A DNA stretch of 64,000 nucleotides from Synechococcus sp. WH 7803. Lineage in GTDB: Bacteria; Cyanobacteriota; Cyanobacteriia; PCC-6307; Cyanobiaceae. Below the pieces are notes generated by a model, which did no database searches, was not told where the DNA came from, and saw only the letters and a program-made list of their open reading frames with translations. Position numbers and translations under genes: made by a program. This document shows positions 41,797 to 49,111 of this stretch, in pieces (the stretch's first letter is position 1; each line of letters opens with the position of its first letter). The stretch spans positions 1,891,918 to 1,955,917 of the forward strand of contig CT971583.1 of assembly GCA_000063505.1 (NCBI GenBank), in the 5' to 3' direction.

Positions 41797-42045
41797 ATGG
41801 AGTTTTCAATCGTGATTCTCAATCAATTCACAGGCCAATACCCAACAATCGAGTGGATCGACTGGAAAGATGACAACAGCAAGCAAATGAAAAGTGAAGG
41901 CGATCACTGGGCCAAGGCGACTCTTTCAGGAACAGACATCTGGAATTGCCTAGACACGCATCAGATCGATCCGAACCACCTCGTGCAATGGAGGCCTCTC
42001 AATGACACGCTGCACAAGGTGAGTCTTCCAAGCAGAGTGCGATGA
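41797..42045 (+). CDS. Small hypothetical protein preceding the SDR gene
   Basis: 82 residues, soluble, Trp-rich (IEWIDWKDDNSKQM, GDHWAKATLSGTDIWNCLD, LVQWRPLND). It overlaps the following SDR start by four bases (ATGA), which supports real translation and coupling. Unknown family. Confidence 0.55.
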   Translation: MEFSIVILNQFTGQYPTIEWIDWKDDNSKQMKSEGDHWAKATLSGTDIWNCLDTHQIDPNHLVQWRPLNDTLHKVSLPSRVR

Positions 42046-42890
42046 AAGCCGCCTCTGTTCAGGCCAAAACAGCATTGGTCACAGGGTGTTCATCAGGCAT
42101 TGGCCGAGCCATCGCATTCCAGCTGCGACATCAAGGCTGGCATGTTTATCCAACCGCTAGATCGGAACACGATCTTGCCCATCTGCGCAGCCACGGCTTC
42201 CAGGCTCTCCAGCTTGATGTTCTAGATCCAAGCTCTATCCAAGACTGCGTCTCATCCCTCGCCAGGAGGTGTCCAAGCGGCATTGGCGCTCTGGTGAACA
42301 ATGCCGGCATCGTGATCCCAGGTGCAGTGGAAGACCTCTCACGCGAGGACCTCAGCAAACAATTTGAGGTGAATGTATTTGGCCTGCAGGAACTCACGAA
42401 CACACTCATTCCGACACTCCGCCATCAGGGGTGGGGGAGGATTGTGCACATCAGCTCGATTTTTGGAGTGCTCACAGCACCCATGGTTGGTGGCTACTGC
42501 GCATCGAAATATGCACTCGAAGCACTGGCGAATGCCCAACGCATGGAACTGCGAGGCAGCGGCGTTGCCCTAAGCCTGATCGAGCCTGGGGCCATTCGCT
42601 CCAACCTGCGCAGCAATGCCATGAAGCATCTTCAAAACAAGCTCTCAACAAAACACCATTTTCATTCTGAATACAAACAAACGCTCAAAAAACAAACCGC
42701 ATCAAACCAACAAACAGGGAAAAGGATGCAATCACCTGAAATCGTCGCCCGCAAGGTTCACCACGCGATAGCCAGCAATCACCCAAAGAGACGATATTTT
42801 GTGACCAGCGAGGCACAACTTGGCGCCATAGCCAGCAGAGCACTCCCAGACTTCTTGATTGATCGCCTCATGCAATCAATCACACCATGA
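42042..42890 (+). CDS. Short-chain dehydrogenase/reductase
   Basis: 282 residues, classical SDR. Cofactor motif TGCSSGIGRAIA, NNAG at about residue 85, active-site Ser in HISSIFG and the YCASK catalytic Tyr/Lys are intact. The residue after the second strand (TARSEHD) suggests NADP(H). The C-terminal 80 residues are polar and less typical. Substrate cannot be named. AT-richer than flanking core genes. Confidence 0.9.
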   Translation: MKAASVQAKTALVTGCSSGIGRAIAFQLRHQGWHVYPTARSEHDLAHLRSHGFQALQLDVLDPSSIQDCVSSLARRCPSGIGALVNNAGIVIPGAVEDLSREDLSKQFEVNVFGLQELTNTLIPTLRHQGWGRIVHISSIFGVLTAPMVGGYCASKYALEALANAQRMELRGSGVALSLIEPGAIRSNLRSNAMKHLQNKLSTKHHFHSEYKQTLKKQTASNQQTGKRMQSPEIVARKVHHAIASNHPKRRYFVTSEAQLGAIASRALPDFLIDRLMQSITP

Positions 42891-42910
42891 CGGACTGCCA
42901 ACCATTCAAG

Positions 42911-43486
42911 TCACGGGAAAACAATATCAATCGCCGAATCATCACTGGCATTCACATAAGCGCTGTGAGTTGGCTGAGCAATATTCATCACGACAATGCG
43001 TTGCTCTTTCGTCTCAATAGCATGAAGTGTTCCTACGCCTAGCGCATAGGTGTCCCCAGCCTTCAGTGGATGCACTTCACATGATGCTGGGTCAGGAACT
43101 CCATTCCGAATCTTGCTGAGGTGAAGCCAGCCTTCACCATCCTGAACCATAAAGATGTCGATAATCCCATGGCGATGGTAATGAGGTTTTTGAGAGGTAT
43201 GGGCTGGAATTTCAAACACAACCAATTCGTAATCACCCTGGCGATGCAAAGATCCCTGGAGGACATTGGTCGTCGTCAGCGCTTTACTCCGAAGAATGTC
43301 GTTGGAGTTGCGAATAACAGTGAGACCCACAGCTTCTGAAAGAATTGGTTCAAAGCATAAGGACGCTCCCAGACCGATGCAGGAGCAATGACCGATCCTC
43401 TGGCCATGCAGTGGTCTGCCTTTTGCATCGAGGCCTGCCAGTGGGGCGGGGAATGGTTCTTTATCTGATGCGAAAGCGCGGCGCAT
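42911..43486 (-). CDS. Cupin-domain protein
   Basis: Up to 191 residues. The cupin barrel is seen in IPAHTSQKPHYHRHGIIDIFMVQDGEG and HPLKAGDTYALGVGTLHAIET, with His residues suited to a metal. The N-terminal 55 residues are unlike a cupin and overlap the previous gene by 26 bp; a GTG before GLTVIRNSNDI may be the true start. Function unknown. Confidence 0.7.
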   Translation of the reverse strand: MRRAFASDKEPFPAPLAGLDAKGRPLHGQRIGHCSCIGLGASLCFEPILSEAVGLTVIRNSNDILRSKALTTTNVLQGSLHRQGDYELVVFEIPAHTSQKPHYHRHGIIDIFMVQDGEGWLHLSKIRNGVPDPASCEVHPLKAGDTYALGVGTLHAIETKEQRIVVMNIAQPTHSAYVNASDDSAIDIVFP

Positions 43487-43688
43487 CCAGACGCGAACGA
43501 TAGGGCTTCACTTGGATGGTCCGAGAAGGTCGCGCAGGCCGGTACCGACGCGTCGGCACCGGTGTGTAACGCTCCGATGGAATTGGTCGATAGCGACGAG
43601 CGGGCACAGGCGCGGAGCGCACCTTGTAAGCCTGAACCGGTGAGGCAGGCATCAACAGAATCAATGCGGCGAGCAGAATCTTCGTCAT
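43461..43688 (-). CDS. Small secreted Arg/Pro/Tyr-rich protein
   Basis: 75 residues with a signal peptide (ILLAALILLMPASPVQA). The mature 55 residues are strongly basic with repeating RYRP/RYTP motifs (PARRYRPIPSERYTPVPTRRYRPARP). It could bind an acidic surface polymer or nucleic acid, but this is a guess from charge. Composition differs from its neighbours. Confidence 0.6.
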   Translation of the reverse strand: MTKILLAALILLMPASPVQAYKVRSAPVPARRYRPIPSERYTPVPTRRYRPARPSRTIQVKPYRSRLDAPRFRIR

Positions 43689-43887
43689 GATGGTTGAGTG
43701 AATCAGTTGGGAGCGAACCCCCTCGACTCCTTCAAGATCACAGCCGTAGTGGTGAACGCTGCTGTACAGCCTTGGTGCAGTTGGGGTGCAGTTCTGGTGA
43801 ATTTGCGGTGAACCGCTCGATGCCAGCGGGGTAGAGCGCTGTCATGGGTTGTGATGACCAAATTGATAGCATTCAGAGCAATGAATC

Positions 43888-44205
43888 ATGCACTGCACTT
43901 TGAAAAAGTTTCTCTTAACCGTTATGACACTCATTCCCACTACCTTGGCATCCACCGCCCAAGCAGCCGAATACAAAGGCACCTGTTCGTTCAACTCACT
44001 AACGATGCATTGTCTTGTGTCTCAAAACCCATTCACCTTAACGATGCACTGGGCTGACGGTGTCACAGAAACCTATGTGCATCAGGGCAATGGCGTGTTC
44101 ACTGACAAGAATGGCGGCATTTGGACAAGCAGCACGCACAACAACGACGGAATCCTTTTAAAGCACAAAAACGGTAATTCAATCAGCTTTACAGAAAACC
44201 GCTAA
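43888..44205 (+). CDS. Small secreted protein
   Basis: 105 residues. Signal peptide (FLLTVMTLIPTTLASTAQAAE). The mature protein reads CSFNSLTMHCLVSQNPFTLTMHWADGVTETYV, then GGIWTSSTHNNDGILL; two Cys may form a disulphide. Beta-rich, unknown family. Confidence 0.65.
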   Translation: MHCTLKKFLLTVMTLIPTTLASTAQAAEYKGTCSFNSLTMHCLVSQNPFTLTMHWADGVTETYVHQGNGVFTDKNGGIWTSSTHNNDGILLKHKNGNSISFTENR

Positions 44206-44345
44206 ACGCGGAGATCAAGTTGCCACATTGCCGACGGGGTGACTGCTTTTCCGGGATATCAATCACAAACACTTGCACCAACAGCCACACTCAGGCAGCA
44301 GAATATCAGCCTAACGCTAATCTAGATTCAAATCACGCTTGCAAC

Positions 44346-44519
44346 ATGAATCTCAAGCTATACCTTGTTCTTGTTTTAATCGGATCTGCAAAAGCTTCTG
44401 CAGCCGTTTATACAACCAAGCCCGACTCCAAATTTTACACTAAGCCAAATGGCAAAAAAATAAACATTGGCATCGTCGAAATGATCGAAACACCACCTCT
44501 GCAAAGAAAAGGTGATTAG
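44346..44519 (+). CDS. Very small secreted protein
   Basis: 57 residues from the ATG at 44346: signal peptide (LYLVLVLIGSAKASAA) and 37 mature residues with KPDSKFYTKPNGKKINIG. The mature segment resembles the start of a longer secreted protein, so it may be truncated; the 200 bp downstream show no clear continuation. Confidence 0.45.
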   Translation: MNLKLYLVLVLIGSAKASAAVYTTKPDSKFYTKPNGKKINIGIVEMIETPPLQRKGD

Positions 44520-44724
44520 TGCCTGTTCAAGCTTAGAGACGGTAAAGGAGCTGCCAAGAATCCACCTGCAGGATGGACTTTATGCAGCAATCTGAACAGA
44601 CTCATTGGCAACTGAGCAGTTTCGATGAATCTTTATTGAACATGGCGATGTCTCCGTTCCCCTTTTGGGTTTTGCAAGGCTCTCAACCGTCAGCCATCAT
44701 GCCTCCCGATAGGAGATGAGCACG

Positions 44725-45060
44725 TCAGCGAATCGTCAATTGTTGACTAGTCGTCCCAAGTCGAATGAGGGTTAAACACCTACCCGTACCTTTTTCCTTG
44801 ATCAGCCACAAATGATTTGTATATGTTGGCTGCGTGAAAGTTTCTCCAGAACCGATTGACGCGTATAATTCGCGAGTGCCGTCAAATGCAATCCAAACGA
44901 GATTTGCTGCACGATTACGGTTGTTGGTCACAGTAAACTGTGCATTTCTTTGAGATGGTTTTGATACACCATCAACTCTGCATCTCGCATATGCAGGACT
45001 CGCAGAAATAAAAGCGGTGCTGATAACAGCAGCGACAGCAATTGCTTTGAAAAGTTTCAT
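44725..45060 (-). CDS. Secreted VHL-beta-domain-like protein
   Basis: 111 residues with a signal peptide (IAVAAVISTAFISASPAYA). The mature domain (FTVTNNRNRAANLVWIAFDGTRELYASIGSGETFTQPTYTNHLWLIKE) follows the strand and loop pattern of the von Hippel-Lindau beta domain (NRSP, WLNFDG, GTG, HxWLF). Bacterial VHL-like domains exist but have no established role. A shared leader element lies upstream. Confidence 0.7.
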   Translation of the reverse strand: MKLFKAIAVAAVISTAFISASPAYARCRVDGVSKPSQRNAQFTVTNNRNRAANLVWIAFDGTRELYASIGSGETFTQPTYTNHLWLIKEKGTGRCLTLIRLGTTSQQLTIR

Positions 45061-45073
45061 ACGTGATAGATGA

Positions 45074-45103
45074 TGTGGAGGTCACCCCTCCTGGGTCTCT
45101 TCA
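45074..45103 (-). repeat. Leader element, copy 1
   Basis: 30 bp identical to 45458-45487 at 27 positions, ending 13 bp before the ATG of the VHL-like gene. On the minus strand it contains CAGGAGG and CCTCC, which can pair as a small hairpin around GGTGA. Confidence 0.7.
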
Positions 45104-45204
45104 TTATCCGTCAAGACAGCGGAAGCTATTATGTCGAAAAGCTCTATTCTGACGATTTAAAAAGTTGAATGAATTTAACAGCAATTCCTTGCATATTCGC
45201 ATCA

Positions 45205-45444
45205 TTAAGACCAACCTCTTCCAACAGTGCAGACAACACCTTGGGAGCGAGCACACCAGCGTCGATAAGTCATGACATTTGAGCCCTCTTTGCACTTAAT
45301 ATTCTCATTAAAATTCATTTCACCAATTGAAAATTTTTTCGCCAAGGTGGAGCAATTGATTGGCGTAGCTTTTGCTGGAGCGCTTCCTAAGAATGTAAAC
45401 GTAGATCCAATCGTAAATGCAATAATCGTAGTAAGCGCTTTCAT
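45205..45444 (-). CDS. Small secreted protein sharing the leader element
   Basis: 79 residues; signal peptide (IIAFTIGSTFTFLGSAPAKA). Mature part holds four Cys (CSTLAKKFSIGEMNFNENIKC and WCARSQGVVC), probably two disulphides. Unknown family. Same leader element and spacing as the VHL-like gene, about 400 bp away. Confidence 0.6.
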   Translation of the reverse strand: MKALTTIIAFTIGSTFTFLGSAPAKATPINCSTLAKKFSIGEMNFNENIKCKEGSNVMTYRRWCARSQGVVCTVGRGWS

Positions 45445-45457
45445 TTGAGTCAGCTAC

Positions 45458-45487
45458 TGTGGAGGTCATCCCTCCTGGACCTCTTCA
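45458..45487 (-). repeat. Leader element, copy 2
   Basis: Second copy of the 30-bp element, again exactly 13 bp before an ATG. The three differences from copy 1 leave GGAGG and CCTCC intact; the loop is GATGA. Confidence 0.7.
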
Positions 45488-45695
45488 CCATCGCCGTTTC
45501 TGCCGAAAAGCTAATCCCCCAACTGAGCTATTTATTTTCCCGATTTCAGCCGTCTGACTCCCCCAACTGGTTTACAGCAATGACCCCACCTGCCACGCCA
45601 GCAGGCGTTCACCTCCTAAGCCGGCAGGACTTTTTCAACGCAAGCCTCGCCCACACCTGACTGGCCAAGGTCAGTTGGCTTGCCACCATTGGGCA

Positions 45696-46295
45696 ATGAG
45701 GATCCCAGCCCTTTTCCTCTCAACAACGATTTTGTTGGCTGCTACTTCAGCTGCCTTCGCGCATGGTGGCGGCTTGGACTCCAGTGGCTGCCACACCAAC
45801 AGAAAGATTGGTGATCGTCATTGCCATCGAGGCTCTGGCTCATCGTCTAAACGCTCAATTGGCCTTGTCTCAGGTGCTGTTGTCTTGGTCTCTGTCGGTG
45901 ATGGAGACACCATCAGGGTTAAGGACGCCACGGGCAATCGGGTCACCATTCGACTGGCTTGTATTGACGCACCAGAAACCAGTCAGGGGAACAGTGGTAG
46001 TTGGTCCACCAAGACCCTTAAGGGCCTGATTACAGGAAAGTCCATCACTCTCAAGCCTCAGACCAAGGACCATTACGGGAGGACTGTTGCGGAGGTCTAT
46101 AGCGGGTCTACCAACATCAACCTTCAGATGATCCGTCTGGGTGCGGCGTACCCCTATCGGAAGTACCTCGGTCAATGTGATCGGGCTGCTTACCTATCCG
46201 CTGAAGCCTCAGCTAGTAAAAGAGGTATTGGTGTATGGGGCCCGTATCGGCCTAATCAAAAACCTTGGGACTACCGTCGTTCACGCCGAAACTGA
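45696..46295 (+). CDS. Secreted thermonuclease-like nuclease
   Basis: 199 residues from the ATG at 45696. Signal peptide (LFLSTTILLAATSAAFAHG). A Cys/His segment (GGGLDSSGCHTNRKIGDRHCHRG) found in several secreted nucleases follows. The SNase domain has DGDTIRV, RLACIDAPET and DHYGRTVAEVY, covering the calcium site and catalytic Arg-Glu-Arg set. It should degrade extracellular DNA or RNA. The next start lies inside its stop (TGATG). Confidence 0.92.
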   Translation: MRIPALFLSTTILLAATSAAFAHGGGLDSSGCHTNRKIGDRHCHRGSGSSSKRSIGLVSGAVVLVSVGDGDTIRVKDATGNRVTIRLACIDAPETSQGNSGSWSTKTLKGLITGKSITLKPQTKDHYGRTVAEVYSGSTNINLQMIRLGAAYPYRKYLGQCDRAAYLSAEASASKRGIGVWGPYRPNQKPWDYRRSRRN

Positions 46296-46483
46296 TGATC
46301 CGACTGCTTCTTACTCTGAGCCTGGGCTCACTTCTGTTTGCTCCTGCTTTCCCTGTCTCTGCCGCAGTGCTTGCTGAAGGCGCTCCCAAAAACGGTTACT
46401 ACTGGCAGAAGTCATCGACTAAATCAGGGTCTATTCGTTATCTCTGCTGCTCACCAAGTTCATCCAAGTTTCAGAATCAATAG
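46295..46483 (+). CDS. Very small secreted protein coupled to the nuclease
   Basis: 62 residues from the ATG at 46295, overlapping the nuclease stop. Signal peptide (IRLLLTLSLGSLLFAPAFPVSAA), then 38 residues (GAPKNGYYWQKSSTKSGSIRYLCC). The vicinal Cys pair is notable. Unknown. Confidence 0.55.
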   Translation: MIRLLLTLSLGSLLFAPAFPVSAAVLAEGAPKNGYYWQKSSTKSGSIRYLCCSPSSSKFQNQ

Positions 46484-46522
46484 AAGTGCAAGGGCGCTGG
46501 TGCGGTTAAACATCACTGATGG

Positions 46523-47149
46523 TTATGAGCACAGAGGGATGAATGGGCTCTGGCTCAAGCGAAGAAAGCGGATCTCAATACGTCGTCGGGAACCTTCATC
46601 CAAATTTTTAGCCGGTAAAAAACTACCGTCAGGACCAATAGTACTACCAGCAGAAAGCACTCTGAATCCAACATCTTGGGTGATCCTTCTTGACAATGAG
46701 AATTCCAGCTCAGTTTTAACAGAGATAGCCCGCAGCAACCCAAGATCGATATTGCTTCCAGGTACCATTTCTTGCATGTCGCTTCCTGATGAGAAGCTCC
46801 CAAGGCTGTAGTCGAGATTGCCTACCATACCCCCAGGTCTTCCATCTGTGTGTCCAATAATCTCAACAGTGTCTATCCCATAACAGTGGATAGTTCGACT
46901 GATTTGGGGGACTGCATTCTCTCTTAGTGTTTCTTTGAATGTCGTGCTAAGCAAAAAACTGCCTGTGTCAAACCGATAGGCATCAGTATCGGCAAGCTTG
47001 ATCACTGGTGGCTTGGCATTCATTGCCCGAAGAATTGTGCTGACTGCAAGGAATAAGCACAAAATCATTAGTGTGCTCGCGAGCATGTCCGTCATCGGCA
47101 TCCATGTCGTGTGCTCTCCAGATGTTTTGCGGAGTGAAGAACGTCTCAT
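46523..47149 (-). CDS. MotB/OmpA-type stator protein (ZorB-like)
   Basis: 208 residues. One transmembrane helix (about 16-40) carries Asp21 at its start (MPMTDMLASTLMILCLFL), the position of the proton-carrying Asp of MotB/ExbD. A periplasmic OmpA-like peptidoglycan-binding domain follows (VEIIGHTDGRPGG, NIDLGLLRAISVKTEL, SRRRIEIRF). The start overlaps the stop of the channel gene by one base (TGATG). With that gene it would form a stator complex like ZorA/ZorB. Confidence 0.83.
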   Translation of the reverse strand: MRRSSLRKTSGEHTTWMPMTDMLASTLMILCLFLAVSTILRAMNAKPPVIKLADTDAYRFDTGSFLLSTTFKETLRENAVPQISRTIHCYGIDTVEIIGHTDGRPGGMVGNLDYSLGSFSSGSDMQEMVPGSNIDLGLLRAISVKTELEFSLSRRITQDVGFRVLSAGSTIGPDGSFLPAKNLDEGSRRRIEIRFLRLSQSPFIPLCS

Positions 47150-48609
47150 CAGGAAATTAAGCGTGTAGGTGCACTGATCATCTGATTGAGTCCAGCCTTA
47201 ATGATTTGCATTTCTGAATCATTTTTGCGTGTTTCCTCTAGGAATGTTGCGCTTATTTTCTTTAATTCAGACATATCCGCCTGCAGCGCTTTTAGATCTC
47301 TGTATGTTGCGCTACTTATTTTTTCTGAAACTGAAGAGAAAGTGGTTACGATCTCTTGTAGTTGTTCTGTTAATTCAACAAGTTTGGAATCGGTTTTTGC
47401 TCTCATGCTCAGCCAGGTCATACCTCGCTTGTTAATACCTTCCATGGCTTCGACAGCATTATTGAGGCTTTCTCCAGTTGATATGGCTGACTGTTGTGAG
47501 GTCTTCAAGGCATAGAGAGATTCATCCAACACCCCGCTTAGCTTCTCACTGACATCGCATGAAATCGTAATTTGCTTTGCTAATTCAACTCCTTGTTGAG
47601 ATAGGTTGCCGGATGCATCTTTCATGTTTTCAGTAGATTGAGCTAAGAGCTTCGTGTGGTCGATAAAGCGTGCGCAGGCTTCTGAAAATTCAGATGCGAA
47701 ATCACTCCTTTCTAGCTGTGCTGTTGCCTTAGAAAATACATGCCCAGCTTTTTCTAGTTCGCCACAACCTCCTGATATGGCCTTGACAAATAGCTTGGTT
47801 TCATCAATTTGAGCCGCAAGTACATTCACTAGTCGCTTTATAGATTGGTCTATCGATTCCTTGATTTGAATTCCTACCGTCATGCTGAATTTGGATAAAT
47901 AATCATCCAAATAATTTTGCATTCTTTCAATAGACTCTCCCACCAATGAATAGCAGCGACAATCAGCTTGGACTACTTGCTCTAAGTATCCACACAAGAG
48001 GTCCAATAACTCGTCTTTTAATCCTGTCATTCGATTAAATGTACCAATTAGCCAGAGGCTACTACTAAGCAAGATTCCAGCGAGGCTGGTTATGAATGCA
48101 GCCCCCATTGCAGGGAATATCGACGCAAATCCCTGTATTAAGTTGGGCTGGTCGCTAATTCCTTCCCCTGAAAGTAGGAGCCCAGACAAACCTGATATAT
48201 TTTGAATCAGCCCTGAAAATGTTCCAACTAAACCAAGTGTGACTAAAAAACCTGCTGCACCATTGAGGAGTTCATCGCTTTGGTAGATAGTCCATCTCAG
48301 TTGCCCTAATTTGATTAATGGAAATCGAGCTAATTCGCTGGATGCTATTGAGTGAGCGTCAACACTCTCAATCCGTTCGGCTGCATTTCTGTAACGTGTT
48401 CGGCAAGACACAGCCAACATTGCCATTCCACTCCCATCTCCGAGCGTATCCCTAGACAACCGTAAACTTTCCGCTAAAGATTTACGTAATCGCTTTGTGG
48501 CTATGACCTGGTAAAGACCCAAGCTAACTACAAAGAAGAAAAACAACAACTGGGTGATCAGTATTACCTGCCCAATAGAAGAAATATTGTTAAATAGGCT
48601 CATGATCAA
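47149..48609 (-). CDS. MotA/TolQ/ExbB-family channel with long tail (ZorA-like)
   Basis: 486 residues. Helices at about 12-36, 117-138 and 164-190 carry the family hallmark FLVTLGLVGTFSGLI and a second conserved channel segment (FASIFPAMGAAFITSLAGILLSS). The remaining 295 residues are helical and probably coiled-coil. ZorA of Zorya defence systems has this layout: a proton channel plus a long cytoplasmic tail. Overlaps the upstream gene by four bases and the OmpA gene by one. Proton-driven signalling or force generation is inferred. Confidence 0.83.
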   Translation of the reverse strand: MIMSLFNNISSIGQVILITQLLFFFFVVSLGLYQVIATKRLRKSLAESLRLSRDTLGDGSGMAMLAVSCRTRYRNAAERIESVDAHSIASSELARFPLIKLGQLRWTIYQSDELLNGAAGFLVTLGLVGTFSGLIQNISGLSGLLLSGEGISDQPNLIQGFASIFPAMGAAFITSLAGILLSSSLWLIGTFNRMTGLKDELLDLLCGYLEQVVQADCRCYSLVGESIERMQNYLDDYLSKFSMTVGIQIKESIDQSIKRLVNVLAAQIDETKLFVKAISGGCGELEKAGHVFSKATAQLERSDFASEFSEACARFIDHTKLLAQSTENMKDASGNLSQQGVELAKQITISCDVSEKLSGVLDESLYALKTSQQSAISTGESLNNAVEAMEGINKRGMTWLSMRAKTDSKLVELTEQLQEIVTTFSSVSEKISSATYRDLKALQADMSELKKISATFLEETRKNDSEMQIIKAGLNQMISAPTRLIS

Positions 48610-49109
48610 TAACCATAAAATTCTGCATTGGCCCTCAGCATTTGCTCAAGCCTTGGGAAATATGTTTCACCCGTTTCGTTTACATGTGAGATATATAGGT
48701 CAAGTAGGCGAAGGCGATATTGGTCTTCTGCTTCATTTTTGATTTTCGAATTTGGTGGTTGTGCTCTAAACCATTTCAGTGGTTTACCTATCTGGGCATT
48801 ATTTGGGGTTGTGACCACAATTGGTTCTTCAACTTCATCTTCCTGTGCTCCAACCTCGCTGCTAGCAATTGGTTGCGGACGTAGCTTGATCATCGCAGTT
48901 GCTGGCAATATTTCTTGTCTGCGTTTGCATTCAAGAAGGCCTCTATAAAGGACTGATTGCTCTAAAGATCCCCACTCCTGGTCTAAATAAAGATCAACAG
49001 CCTCGCTGAAAATTTGTTTGTCAGAACAGAGATTATGAATTTGATTTACTTTGTCTTTGATGTCAGTAGATCTTTGATTGAGAGGTACCCATTCCGATGC
49101 AAAAGGCAT
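48606..49109 (-). CDS. Unknown soluble protein of the channel operon
   Basis: 167 residues, no membrane segment or signal. The N-terminal half is helical (DIKDKVNQIHNLCSDKQIFSEAVDLYLDQEWGSL). An acidic linker (GAQEDEVEEPIVV) leads to a C-terminal helical part (DQYRLRLLDLYISHVNETGETYFPRLEQML). It starts two bases after the previous stop and overlaps the channel gene by four. I recognise no family; it does not look like ZorC, ZorD or ZorE. Confidence 0.75.
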   Translation of the reverse strand: MPFASEWVPLNQRSTDIKDKVNQIHNLCSDKQIFSEAVDLYLDQEWGSLEQSVLYRGLLECKRRQEILPATAMIKLRPQPIASSEVGAQEDEVEEPIVVTTPNNAQIGKPLKWFRAQPPNSKIKNEAEDQYRLRLLDLYISHVNETGETYFPRLEQMLRANAEFYGY

Positions 49110-49111
49110 GA

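Noticed and set aside
43689..43740. A third copy of the 30-bp leader before the Arg/Tyr-rich gene
   Set aside because: Only GAAG and G-rich positions agree; the match is too weak.
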